From the NCBI GenBank assembly GCA_030639665.1, contig DAOWCC010000025.1, positions 1 through 16,343 of the forward strand: DNA of 16,343 nucleotides, given 5' to 3'. This document shows positions 7,528 to 15,041 of this stretch, in pieces; the stretch's first letter is position 1; every line of letters begins with the position of its first letter. A model generated the notes under the pieces. It searched no databases, was not told the origin of the DNA, and saw only the letters and a list, made by a program, of their open reading frames with translations. The DNA is from Elusimicrobiota bacterium (lineage in GTDB: Bacteria > Elusimicrobiota > Elusimicrobia > Elusimicrobiales > UBA9959). The translations under genes and the position numbers were made by a program.

Positions 7528-7541
7528 CTTGTGGCTTGTGG
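7528..7541 (+). repeat. Tandem heptamer CTTGTGG x2 in the divergent promoter region
   Basis: Two perfect, directly adjacent copies of CTTGTGG lie between the two divergent -10 boxes, overlapping the expected -35 zone of the EamA gene. It could be a regulator site or a chance repeat. Confidence 0.45.
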
Positions 7542-7554
7542 TCGGTAACTTTTT

Positions 7555-7560
7555 TATAAT
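7555..7560 (+). promoter_or_regulatory. Consensus -10 box for the EamA gene (leaderless)
   Basis: An exact TATAAT ends 6 bases before the ATG at 7567. Normal spacing puts the transcription start on the A of the start codon, and there is no SD. No recognisable -35 is present at 17 bp. Confidence 0.6.
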
Positions 7561-7566
7561 AATCTT

Positions 7567-8481
7567 ATGTTGAATTTACCGCCTTTAAAATCTTTATGGC
7601 TTGCCGTAATATTTTGCGCTTTCATTCCGATAATAGCTTTTTTTGCCGCCGGCGGTATTAGCGGAGCGCTTTTTGTTTTTTTTAGTTCAATTGTAGGCTT
7701 CCTTATTTTCATTCCATGGATAAGTAAAAATAATTTATGGCTTAAGTATTTCCAGCGAGATTTGGTTTTCAAGCTCGCGGGCATAGGGTTTTTTGGTGGC
7801 GCCATTCCTACCGTTTTGCTTATCTGGGCTCTTAAATATACTACGCCTTCCAATGTTGCCATTTTAGGGCAAATAGAAGTAATTTATTCCATGTTTTTGG
7901 CAACAATTTTTCTAAAAGAAAAAATAAAATTCAAACAAGTTATGGGAACGATTTTAGTTTTGGCGGGGACATTGATAATACTTTCAAAGGAAAGGTTTAC
8001 TTTTCGCTGGACAGGTGATTTAATCGCATTGGCCATTCCCGTTTTTTATCAGATAGCTCATTTGCTCAGTAAGAAATTACCGAAGAACACATCTCATGTT
8101 TTTGTGGCTTCAGCCAGAGCCCTTTTTTCCATTATAGCTATAATACCGTTTTTTGCTTTGGGCTTTTTTATGCCTGTTTTTCATATAGAATGGACTTTTA
8201 AAATTATAGCGGTTCTCATTATATGGGGAGTTGCCATTACGGCATTTACCAATATCCTTTGGTATAGAGCCATATTTAATATGGATTTATCAAAAGCTAC
8301 GGGAATAGTTTTGGCCTATCCCGTATTCACAAGTGTTTTTTCTTCCGCTCTTGGTATAGAAAGGCTTCATTCATATCAAATAGTCGGACTTGTTTTAGCG
8401 ATTAGCGGAGCGTATTGGATAACGCTTATTGTTAAAAAAGAAAAAAGTATGATAGCTGAAGAGGGAACCGCTATTCACTGA
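7567..8481 (+). CDS. EamA/DMT-family membrane transporter
   Basis: This 304-residue, very hydrophobic protein has about ten predicted transmembrane helices arranged as two EamA repeats. The first repeat has ALKYTTPSNVAILGQIEVIYSMFLA followed by FLKEKIKFKQVMGTILVLAGTLII. The second has a matching WYRAIFNMDLSKATGIVLAYPVF followed by IERLHSYQIVGLVLAISGAYWI. The E/K/I pattern before the last helix of each half is characteristic of the drug/metabolite transporter superfamily. Such proteins move small metabolites such as amino acids or nucleotides across the inner membrane; the substrate cannot be predicted. The gene stands alone, diverging from the phosphoesterase and converging on rtcB, with a hairpin just after it. 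Confidence 0.88.
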   Translation: MLNLPPLKSLWLAVIFCAFIPIIAFFAAGGISGALFVFFSSIVGFLIFIPWISKNNLWLKYFQRDLVFKLAGIGFFGGAIPTVLLIWALKYTTPSNVAILGQIEVIYSMFLATIFLKEKIKFKQVMGTILVLAGTLIILSKERFTFRWTGDLIALAIPVFYQIAHLLSKKLPKNTSHVFVASARALFSIIAIIPFFALGFFMPVFHIEWTFKIIAVLIIWGVAITAFTNILWYRAIFNMDLSKATGIVLAYPVFTSVFSSALGIERLHSYQIVGLVLAISGAYWITLIVKKEKSMIAEEGTAIH

Positions 8482-8534
8482 TTTACTCCGTTAAATAATT
8501 TCAGATTTACGAGGATATGTCAAAAATTTGAAAT

Positions 8535-8557
8535 TACGCTTTGAGTAACAAAGCGTA
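8535..8557. terminator. Hairpin between convergent EamA and rtcB genes
   Basis: A perfect 9-bp stem, TACGCTTTG and CAAAGCGTA, with a 5-base loop lies between the two convergent stop codons. The T tracts beside it are short (ATTT on the right, an AAATT flank on the left), so it is a modest bidirectional terminator. Confidence 0.6.
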
Positions 8558-8567
8558 TTTAACAGGG

Positions 8568-10007
8568 TTAACCTTTAATGACGGCAAGCGGTTTGAATTT
8601 CGCTACCTTATTTGAAATGCCGCTATTTGAAATAATTTCAATCACATTGTTTATATCTTTATAAGCATCGCTCATTTCTTCGCTTAAAGCGTTCTTTGTC
8701 GCAGCTTTTACAATTATGCCTATCTTTTCCATTTCCGCTTCTATTGAACGGCCTCTGCCATGCCGCCGGGCCGCGTGGCGGGACATCACTCTGCCGGCGC
8801 CGTGACAAGCTGAACCGAAAGTGTCATTCATGGCTTTTGAGGTTCCACTAAGAAGATAGGAACATCTTCCCATATCGCCGGGAATAATTACGGGCTGTCC
8901 CGTTTCTTTATAAATTTCGGGCAGTTCACTATGATGGGGGGCAAATGCTCTGGTGGCGCCTTTTCTGTGAACTATGAGTTCTTTAATTTTGCCGTTTATT
9001 TTATGATTTTCAAGTTTCGCGATATTATGCGCCACATCATAAATAAGTTCCATATTTAAAGATGCCGGTGATACGGAAAAAATATTCGAGAAAGATTTTA
9101 TAGTTAGATGTGTTAATATTTGCCTATTGCTCCACGCATAATTTGCGGCTCCTTTCATGGCGGCAAAATAAGCTTGGCCTTCAGGGCTTTTAAATGGGGC
9201 CGAGGCCAATTGATTATCAGCGAGATAAATATCATATTTCTTGGAAGCTTTTTTCATAGTTTCAAGAAAATCCGAACATATTTGATGGCCAAATCCTCTG
9301 GAGCCAGTATGTATCATTACCATTATTTGCCCTTTAAAAATACCCAGTTTTTTCGCTATGGCTTCATCGAATATTTCGTCCGTATATTGTATTTCTATAA
9401 AGTGATTGCCCGAGCCCAAGGTGCCTTGCTGATTTTTGCCGCGTTTATAAGCCTTTTCGCTTATTATAGAAGTGTTTGCCCCTTTGAGAACTCCGTTGGA
9501 TTCAATTCTCTCCAAGTCCTTTTCATTACCGAAATTATTTTCAATCGCCCACCGCGCTCCATGCGTTACAATGCGTTCTTCGTCTTTCCGGCTTAATTTT
9601 ATATTGCTTTCACAGCCAAGGCCGAGAGGCACATTCCGGTAGAGTTTATTTATGAGCTCTTTTATTTTTTTGGAAATTTCCGATTTTTTGAGATTTGTTT
9701 TTAAAAGCCTTACGCCGCAATTAATGTCATAGCCGACGCCTCCGGGTGATATTATGCCGGTGTCCGTATTGAAAGCGGCAACGCCCCCTATCGGAAAGCC
9801 ATAGCCCGTATGAATATCGGGCATAGCCAGAGCATTGCCTTCAATGCCTCGGAGAGAAGCCACATTGGCTATTTGCTCTATGGCTGAATGTTCTATCAGA
9901 GCTTCAAGTTTATGGTCGGCATATATGACAGCATTTGTCAGCATACCTTTTTTATAACTCTTAGGTATTAGCAGTCTGTTTTTATCCAATCTTTTTATGA
10001 GGGCCAT
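8568..10007 (-). CDS. rtcB: RNA-splicing ligase RtcB
   Basis: This 479-residue protein matches RtcB throughout. RtcB joins RNA 2',3'-cyclic phosphate or 3'-phosphate ends to 5'-OH ends using GTP and Mn2+. Metal ligands are visible as D94 and C97 in YDINCGVR, H202 in GSGNHFIE, H233 in MIHTGSRG and H327 in DVAHN. The guanylylated histidine is H402 in SACHGAGRVMS. HHSELPEI and PGDMG are also intact. Spacing closely follows the archaeal enzymes (GTP-linked His near 404). It is cytoplasmic, serving RNA repair or tRNA maturation. It follows the DUF4139 gene by 16 bases. No SD is visible before the ATG, although the N terminus fits the family. No archease or RtcA gene is beside it. Confidence 0.96.
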   Translation of the reverse strand: MALIKRLDKNRLLIPKSYKKGMLTNAVIYADHKLEALIEHSAIEQIANVASLRGIEGNALAMPDIHTGYGFPIGGVAAFNTDTGIISPGGVGYDINCGVRLLKTNLKKSEISKKIKELINKLYRNVPLGLGCESNIKLSRKDEERIVTHGARWAIENNFGNEKDLERIESNGVLKGANTSIISEKAYKRGKNQQGTLGSGNHFIEIQYTDEIFDEAIAKKLGIFKGQIMVMIHTGSRGFGHQICSDFLETMKKASKKYDIYLADNQLASAPFKSPEGQAYFAAMKGAANYAWSNRQILTHLTIKSFSNIFSVSPASLNMELIYDVAHNIAKLENHKINGKIKELIVHRKGATRAFAPHHSELPEIYKETGQPVIIPGDMGRCSYLLSGTSKAMNDTFGSACHGAGRVMSRHAARRHGRGRSIEAEMEKIGIIVKAATKNALSEEMSDAYKDINNVIEIISNSGISNKVAKFKPLAVIKG

Positions 10008-10023
10008 TGTGTTTATTGATTAT

Positions 10024-11433
10024 TTAAAATCTGTATTCCGCCGTATAAGTTACCGTTCTCTTTCCGCCGGCCGGAACTTTTACATAAAACTCAATTGTGG
10101 TGGAATCTTTTTTCGTGTATTTACGGTTTGATTTGATAATGCTCCAATCACCCCATTGTTTTTCAATAACCTTTATTGTAACCGCGGTTTTTTTGTGATT
10201 TCTGAGTTCTATTTTATAAGAATCGCTATGTACTTTTGAAGATATTTTGGAGTGGTTCATTATTTTTCTTTCGCCGACTATATCAAAAGCATTGCCGAGA
10301 TATAAGTTTAAGGTTTCATTTTTAGGGGTGTGGTCAATGGCGTCTTCTCCGATGAATTGCATGCTTTTATCGCTGTCCTCTTTATACACTCTTATTTTGC
10401 CTTTCGGCAGAGGTATGCCAAGACCGTTTTCTTTTGAGTTTTTAAACTCCAAATTTACATTTACTTTTTTATTGCATTTTTGGTTCGTCCAATTATTGTA
10501 ATAATACCAGCCATAAGTGGCGCCTTTATAGGTATAAACTTTTTTAGCCGATACTTCGGGCGCTGAAAAAAGCTCTATTTGTTTTGTCTGATTATTTTTA
10601 AGCGTGGATTTTCTTTGCATGGTGTACATGTGATACTCAAAAAAACTTTTTTCTTTAAATTGCGGAGCGCTTCTTTCTTTTCTCAGAGTTTTGAAAGAGC
10701 CGAGGGTTGCCATGTCGGATATTGGTCTGACTTTGTGAATATCTCCCGCGATAAGTTTTATATTGGCGTTTTCATAAGCTGTGCCGGAATTGTTTTTTAT
10801 CGTAACCCAGCCGTTTAAAGAAATCTTTTCATCATCTTCGGAAATATTGGCCACATAATCCGAATGCCAATTCATATTGCCTGTCAGATAATTGAGTTCT
10901 ATATCATGAGCGCCCGATTTTTGATTTGATAATAGCCATACAAGGGTTGGTTTTGTTATCAGGCCTTGAGGCAGTTCGGGAAATTCTATATTTCTTATGT
11001 TTTCCCTGTTAATCATAAAAACAGCGCCTCTGTTTTTTACCAGAATCAGCTGATTTCTGTCATAACTTGATAAAGTTCCATCATAAACATTATCGTCTTT
11101 CGTAATCACTTTGATTTTACTGTCGATATACCTAAACAGGAGTTTATCCGAGCTTACAAGGTCATATTCATAATTTTGTTCAAGGATGCTTAATTTTGAC
11201 GGCGCCGTAAGCGATTTAAAGTGAACGCTTGTGGGATTTATGGAAGCCGCGACATCGGTAAACTTAAGCGTGTTTAAGCCGTTTTTTAATTTTATTTCTC
11301 TTATATCTCTTATCAAAGCCGTATTCTGATTATATATGGTCAGGCTTAAATCCTTTTTTTTTGTGGCGTCATTTGCCAGGGCAAAGGTATTGCCAATGGC
11401 CGATATTAAAATGGTTATCAGTATTTTTTTCAT
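10024..11433 (-). CDS. Exported DUF4139 domain protein
   Basis: The ATG at 11433 is chosen because GGGGAG lies just upstream and the protein then starts with a signal peptide (MKKILITILISAIGNTFALA). A longer reading from 11496 would put 21 non-conserved residues ahead of the signal. The mature part of about 450 residues begins with LSLTIYNQNTALIRDIREI, then a region with an NPTSVHF segment and a small beta domain (KVITKDDNVYDGTLSSYDRNQ), and ends in a DUF4139 beta-sandwich. Recognition points are LNYLTGNMNWHSDYVANI, WVTIKNNSGTAYENANIKLIAG, LGIPLPKGKIRVYKED and IKVIEKQWGDW. Family function is unknown; members are secreted or envelope proteins. A YGWYYYNNW patch is unusual. It is the first gene of a two-gene unit with rtcB. 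Confidence 0.85.
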   Translation of the reverse strand: MKKILITILISAIGNTFALANDATKKKDLSLTIYNQNTALIRDIREIKLKNGLNTLKFTDVAASINPTSVHFKSLTAPSKLSILEQNYEYDLVSSDKLLFRYIDSKIKVITKDDNVYDGTLSSYDRNQLILVKNRGAVFMINRENIRNIEFPELPQGLITKPTLVWLLSNQKSGAHDIELNYLTGNMNWHSDYVANISEDDEKISLNGWVTIKNNSGTAYENANIKLIAGDIHKVRPISDMATLGSFKTLRKERSAPQFKEKSFFEYHMYTMQRKSTLKNNQTKQIELFSAPEVSAKKVYTYKGATYGWYYYNNWTNQKCNKKVNVNLEFKNSKENGLGIPLPKGKIRVYKEDSDKSMQFIGEDAIDHTPKNETLNLYLGNAFDIVGERKIMNHSKISSKVHSDSYKIELRNHKKTAVTIKVIEKQWGDWSIIKSNRKYTKKDSTTIEFYVKVPAGGKRTVTYTAEYRF

Positions 11434-11463
11434 ATATTTTCTCCCCGCTATCAATATTCTTGA

Positions 11464-11469
11464 ATTATA
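11464..11469 (-). promoter_or_regulatory. -10 box of the DUF4139-rtcB unit
   Basis: An exact TATAAT on the minus strand lies about 30 bases upstream of the ATG at 11433. It would give a leader of about 24 bases that includes the GGGGAG ribosome-binding site. The -35 is not clear. Confidence 0.55.
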
Positions 11470-11513
11470 CAAAAGAAATTGTTCAATATTCGGCAACTTT
11501 TTAAACTTTCGTT

Positions 11514-11542
11514 TTGATTGTGATTAATTTGTACAATATACT
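11514..11542 (+). promoter_or_regulatory. Sigma70-like promoter of the pantothenate/CoA operon
   Basis: TTGATT (11514-11519) and TATACT (11537-11542) are separated by exactly 17 bp. Expected transcription start is near 11549, leaving a leader of about 29 bases before the DUF2520 gene, with AGGA/TCCT able to pair in it. It lies back to back with the promoter of the DUF4139-rtcB unit. Confidence 0.65.
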
Positions 11543-11577
11543 CAAGGACTTGATCCTCTTGGACAGGTACCGTATTT

Positions 11578-12261
11578 ATGAAAGACTTTTCTTATTTAAT
11601 CATAGGAAACGGCCAAATTTCAAGGCATATTAAAAAATATTTTAGCCTTAAGAAAATACCTTGTAAATCATGGCAAAGAAATTCCCGCTCGTCTCTTGAA
11701 AGAATGGCGGCGTCCGCGGATATTATTGTCTTGCTTATAACGGATTCCAATATATCCGGCTTTATAAACGAAAACCCTTTTTTAAAAAAGAAAAATCTTG
11801 TTCATTTTTCCGGCGCTCTCAATTTTAAAAATGTTTTGGATATGCATCCCTTGGCCGCGTTTTCCAAAAGGCCGTTTTCAATTGAAGAATACGAAAAAAT
11901 TCCGTTTATATCCTCAAATCCCAAACAGGTCAAAAAATTTTTTCCCAAACTAAAAAACCCCGTTTTAAAAATCAAACCGTCAATGAAGCCTTTATATCAC
12001 GCTCTTTGCGTTTTGGGCGGAAATTTCCCCGCGATATTATGGTTTAAAGCTCTTGAAGATTTGGAAAAGAAATTTAAAATTCCTCGAAAATTCATATTCG
12101 GGTATCTTGAGGGCAATCTCAGAAATTTCATGAACAATCCCGAGGTTTCTTTTACCGGGCCTTTGCGCAGAAACGACGAAAAAACAATGCGTTCAAATTT
12201 GAAGGTTTTGGGCAAAAGTCCGTTTGCCGATGTTTACCGGGCTTTTAAAAAAACACGCTGA
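11578..12261 (+). CDS. Rossmann-fold/DUF2520 dehydrogenase-like protein, candidate ketopantoate reductase
   Basis: This 227-residue protein has an N-terminal Rossmann dinucleotide-binding fold with GNGQIS (10-15) and ADIIVLLITDS (47-57), then HFSGAL (76-81) and HPLAAF (90-95). The C-terminal helical DUF2520 domain has KPLYHALCVLGGN (137-149) and TGPLRRND (193-200). These are the landmark blocks of the DUF2520 family, which is related to pyrroline-5-carboxylate and ketopantoate reductases. It is shorter than most members. It is the first gene of the panB-panC-coaC-coaB-coaX-panD operon, 16 bases before panB. No classical PanE is present, so reduction of ketopantoate to pantoate with NAD(P)H is the likely role; this is inferred from position and fold. 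The SD is weak (AGG, 10 bases upstream). Confidence 0.78.
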   Translation: MKDFSYLIIGNGQISRHIKKYFSLKKIPCKSWQRNSRSSLERMAASADIIVLLITDSNISGFINENPFLKKKNLVHFSGALNFKNVLDMHPLAAFSKRPFSIEEYEKIPFISSNPKQVKKFFPKLKNPVLKIKPSMKPLYHALCVLGGNFPAILWFKALEDLEKKFKIPRKFIFGYLEGNLRNFMNNPEVSFTGPLRRNDEKTMRSNLKVLGKSPFADVYRAFKKTR

Positions 12262-12277
12262 TAAAAAGAGAGGAAAA

Positions 12278-13099
12278 ATGAAAATAACTGATTTTTACGA
12301 TTATAAGAAACCGGGACGCAAAATTTCCATGATAACGGTTTATGATTATTCAATGGCGAGACTCGTCGAGAATTCAAACATTGATTGTCTTCTTGTGGGA
12401 GATAGCGCCGCCATGACGATGCACGGTTTTGATTCCACCATTCACGCCACGGAAGAAATGATGCTTTTTCATGTGGCCGCCGTCAAAAGAGCCGTTAAAA
12501 CCAAAGTGATAATAGCGGATATGCCTTTTTTGAGTTTTAGAAAAAGTCCAGAGGCCGCTGTTGAAACCGCCGGAAATCTCGCGAGAGCGGGTGCCGACGC
12601 GATTAAGCTGGAAAATGTCGACGGACATGAAGAAGCTGTTAAAAAAATAATTGAATCGGGCATTCCCGTTATGGGGCATCTGGGGCTGACTCCTCAATAT
12701 ATAAAGGCTTTGGGCGGCTATAAAATTCAGGGCAAAGACGAAAAAACCGCCGAGAAAATTATAAAAGACGCCAAAATTCTTGAAAAACTCGGCTGTTTTT
12801 CCATAGTGCTTGAATGTATTCCCGGCGCGCTCGCTCAAAAAATCACCGATGCCGTAAATATCGCGACCATAGGCATAGGCGCGGGTTCTCATACTGACGG
12901 ACAAGTGCTGGTTTTGCAAGACGCTTTGGGGCTTTATGAAAATCCTCCTTCATTCGCTAAAAAATATATTGAAGGCGGGGAGTTGATTAAAAAGGCGTTT
13001 AATGATTTTAATACTGAAGTTAAAGAGGGGCTGTTGCCGGAAAATAAAAATGATAATAATAAGAAATCCCAAAAAATGGCTGTTTGTTCGAAAAAATAA
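12278..13099 (+). CDS. panB: Ketopantoate hydroxymethyltransferase PanB
   Basis: PanB transfers a one-carbon unit from 5,10-methylene-tetrahydrofolate to alpha-ketoisovalerate, giving ketopantoate, the first committed step of pantothenate synthesis. The 273 residues include MITVYDYSMARL (18-29), the metal-binding VGDS (D42), ADMPF (D81) and KLEN (E112), then MGHLGLTPQ, GGYKIQGK, the catalytic Glu in SIVLECIP (E179) and IGIGAG with DGQVLVLQD. The ATG at 12278 has GAGAGG just upstream; an in-frame earlier ATG at 12224 would lie inside the DUF2520 gene and lacks homology. The C terminus ends in a Lys/Asn-rich tail of about 20 residues that overlaps the start of panC by 50 bases. The cytoplasmic enzyme is usually a decamer. 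Confidence 0.96.
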   Translation: MKITDFYDYKKPGRKISMITVYDYSMARLVENSNIDCLLVGDSAAMTMHGFDSTIHATEEMMLFHVAAVKRAVKTKVIIADMPFLSFRKSPEAAVETAGNLARAGADAIKLENVDGHEEAVKKIIESGIPVMGHLGLTPQYIKALGGYKIQGKDEKTAEKIIKDAKILEKLGCFSIVLECIPGALAQKITDAVNIATIGIGAGSHTDGQVLVLQDALGLYENPPSFAKKYIEGGELIKKAFNDFNTEVKEGLLPENKNDNNKKSQKMAVCSKK

Positions 13100-13808
13100 A
13101 ATAAAAAATAAAACGCTCGGTTTTGTTCCGACAATGGGCGCTTTGCATGAAGGGCATTTATCTTTGATAAGGCGCTCCAAGCGGGAAAATGATTTAACAT
13201 GCGCGAGCATTTTTATAAATCCCGCTCAATTCAATGATAAAAACGATTTAAAGAATTATCCCGCTTCCCTTGAAAGCGACATAAAAAAACTTAAATCGGA
13301 AAAGACGGATTTTCTTTTTCTCCCCGACGAAAAAACCATGTATTCGGACGGTTATTCTTTTAAGGTAAGCGAAAATTCCATAAGTAAAAGCCTCTGCGGC
13401 AAAAGCCGCCCCGGCCATTTTGACGGCGTCTTAACCGTTGTCATGAAGCTTTTTAATATCGCGCGCCCCGATAGCGCGTATTTCGGAGAAAAGGATTATC
13501 AGCAATATGTTTTGATAAAAAACATGTCCGAAGCTTTTTTTATGAATATTGAAATAATTCCATGCCCGCTGATAAGGGAAAAAGACGGATTGGCCTTAAG
13601 TTCCCGTAATCGCCTTTTAAGCGAAAAAGAGCGTCTTTCGGCTCAGCTGTTAAATAAAGCTTTGAAAACCGGAAAATCAAAAAACGATATAAAAAGAATA
13701 TTAAACAAGAGCGGTTTTAATGTGGAGTATGTGGAAAATAAGTGGGGCAGAAAGCTTGCCGCCGCTAAACTTGGGAAAGTGAGGTTGATAGATAATGTCA
13801 AAATATAA
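13050..13808 (+). CDS. panC: Pantothenate synthetase PanC
   Basis: PanC condenses pantoate with beta-alanine using ATP via a pantoyl-adenylate. The 252-residue protein has the nucleotidylyltransferase signatures FVPTMGALHEGH (25-36, with the HxGH-type H33/H36), FINPAQF (55-61), GHFDGVLTVVMKLFNI (122-137), FGEKDYQQ (145-152) and SSRN (184-187), the KMSKS-like loop. The start at 13050 (MIIIRNPKKW) aligns with normal PanC N termini and has GGA about ten bases upstream. A longer reading from 13002 would extend further into panB. Even so, it overlaps panB by 50 bases. Slightly shorter than typical members of about 280 residues, mainly because of a compact C-terminal domain. It overlaps coaC by 14 bases. 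Confidence 0.95.
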   Translation: MIIIRNPKKWLFVRKNKIKNKTLGFVPTMGALHEGHLSLIRRSKRENDLTCASIFINPAQFNDKNDLKNYPASLESDIKKLKSEKTDFLFLPDEKTMYSDGYSFKVSENSISKSLCGKSRPGHFDGVLTVVMKLFNIARPDSAYFGEKDYQQYVLIKNMSEAFFMNIEIIPCPLIREKDGLALSSRNRLLSEKERLSAQLLNKALKTGKSKNDIKRILNKSGFNVEYVENKWGRKLAAAKLGKVRLIDNVKI

Positions 13809-14385
13809 AGCCAATATTTTATTTCAGTTGACGGGGTCCATAGCTTGCTACAAAGCCTGCAATGTAATTTCAAAGCTGGTTCAAAACGGTTTTGATGTGA
13901 AATGCGCGTGCAGTAAAAATTCCTTAAATTTCATAGGCAAGGCCACCTTGGAAGGCTTAACGCAAAATCAAGGATATTATTATGATTCGTTTCGGGAAAT
14001 AAATTCTCCCGAACATATAGAACTTTCCAAATGGGCGGATATCGCCGTTATATGTCCGGCTACGGCCAATACGATAAATAAGCTTGCCGCCGGCGCGGCC
14101 GATGATTTGATTTCGGCGACTTTTTTGGCTTTTGATTTTACAAAACCCTATATCATAGTTCCGGCGATGAACAAAAACATGTATTTTCATCCGGCCACAA
14201 AACGCTCTCTCGAAATTCTAAAAAAATGGAAAATAAAAGTTTTAAATACGGCTAAAGGCCATCAAGCTTGCGGAGATTCGGGAGAAGGGAGAATGCTTGA
14301 ACCCGATGAAATATATGAGGAGATAATAAGTTCCATTAGCGGGGCTTCAAAAAAAGCGGCGATGAGCGGTAAAGAAAGTTTATGA
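13795..14385 (+). CDS. coaC: Phosphopantothenoylcysteine decarboxylase CoaC (stand-alone)
   Basis: This FMN-dependent enzyme of the HFCD flavoprotein family decarboxylates phosphopantothenoylcysteine to 4'-phosphopantetheine. Its 196 residues carry the FMN-binding LTGSIACYKA (12-21), the catalytic His in PEHIELSKWAD (H74), CPATANTINKLAAGAADDL (88-105), the substrate-recognition PAMNKNMY (123-130, N126), and the C-terminal ACGDSGEGRM (158-167) with the catalytic Cys C159. All of the key residues are intact. In most bacteria this domain is fused in front of CoaB; here the protein ends after a short Ser/Lys tail and the synthetase is a separate, ATGA-overlapping gene. It starts inside the last codons of panC, so translational coupling is likely. 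Confidence 0.93.
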   Translation: MSKYKANILFQLTGSIACYKACNVISKLVQNGFDVKCACSKNSLNFIGKATLEGLTQNQGYYYDSFREINSPEHIELSKWADIAVICPATANTINKLAAGAADDLISATFLAFDFTKPYIIVPAMNKNMYFHPATKRSLEILKKWKIKVLNTAKGHQACGDSGEGRMLEPDEIYEEIISSISGASKKAAMSGKESL

Positions 14386-15041
14386 AAATACTCATAACGG
14401 CCGGCGGGACAAGAGAATATATTGACGGAGCGCGTTTTATAGGCAATGCGAGCACCGGAAAAACCGCTTGCGCGATAGCCGAAAATTTAATTAAAGAAAA
14501 GTTTGAAGTCATATGTTTGTGTTCGGAAAATTCCGTGATTTTCCCGAAAGGAAAATCTGAAATTATAAGATATTCCGATTTTAAAAATCTGAACGCTAAA
14601 ATCAAAAAAATTCTTTCTGAAAATCAGATAAAAGCCGTCATTCACGCCGCCGCCGTTTCGGATTATTCCATTGAAGCGATTACGGCGGGAAACAAAAAAC
14701 ATAAGCCTTCAAAGCAAATGAAAATAAAATCAAACGCTTTGAAAATTCATTTGACGCTTAAGAGAAATTTTAAAATACTGAACCGGTTGAAGGGTTATTC
14801 GAAAAACAAAAAAACGCTTATCATTGGATTCAAGCTCACCAATAACGCTTCCGCCGCGGAAATATCGCGGGCGGTTTCAGAGCAGAAATCAGATTATTGC
14901 GCGCATAATGATATAAGCCAAATCGGCATAAATCATCCTTTTACGGTTTATAAAAAGGGAGAGTTGCTTTTTAAGGTTAAAAGCCCCGGCGCGCTCGCGA
15001 AAAAAATACATTCAATAATAAGGGAGGAAATATGCTCTTAG
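14382..15041 (+). CDS. coaB: Phosphopantothenate-cysteine ligase CoaB (stand-alone)
   Basis: CoaB joins cysteine to 4'-phosphopantothenate, using CTP in most bacteria. This 219-residue stand-alone form starts with ILITAGGTREYIDGARFIGNAS (3-24), the nucleotide-binding block shared with the fused enzyme, then VIHAAAVSDY (86-95), a Lys-rich KQMKIKSN (111-118) at the place of the catalytic lysine, IIGFKLT (147-153) and SDYCAHND followed by SQIG. The usual T-x-E and NPDIL segments read TRE and NFKIL here, the latter a clear departure from the family. Its stop is overlapped by coaX by 10 bases. Together with coaC it does what coaBC does elsewhere. Whether CTP or ATP is used cannot be told. Confidence 0.9.
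   Translation: MKILITAGGTREYIDGARFIGNASTGKTACAIAENLIKEKFEVICLCSENSVIFPKGKSEIIRYSDFKNLNAKIKKILSENQIKAVIHAAAVSDYSIEAITAGNKKHKPSKQMKIKSNALKIHLTLKRNFKILNRLKGYSKNKKTLIIGFKLTNNASAAEISRAVSEQKSDYCAHNDISQIGINHPFTVYKKGELLFKVKSPGALAKKIHSIIREEICS

Noticed and set aside
9120..9596. Long plus-strand reading frame of 158 codons inside the rtcB region
   Set aside because: It is antisense to strongly conserved RtcB motifs, has no SD and encodes no recognisable protein.
11434..11496. Longer N terminus for the DUF4139 protein
   Set aside because: It would put 21 residues before a clear signal peptide and would span the -10 box and the GGGGAG site.
12224..12277. Upstream ATG extending panB by 18 residues
   Set aside because: It lies inside the DUF2520 gene, lacks an SD and adds residues not seen in PanB; the ATG at 12278 has GAGAGG upstream.
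12374..12919. Long minus-strand reading frame of 181 codons antisense to panB
   Set aside because: The plus strand encodes an intact PanB with all metal ligands; the antisense frame is a by-product of codon bias.
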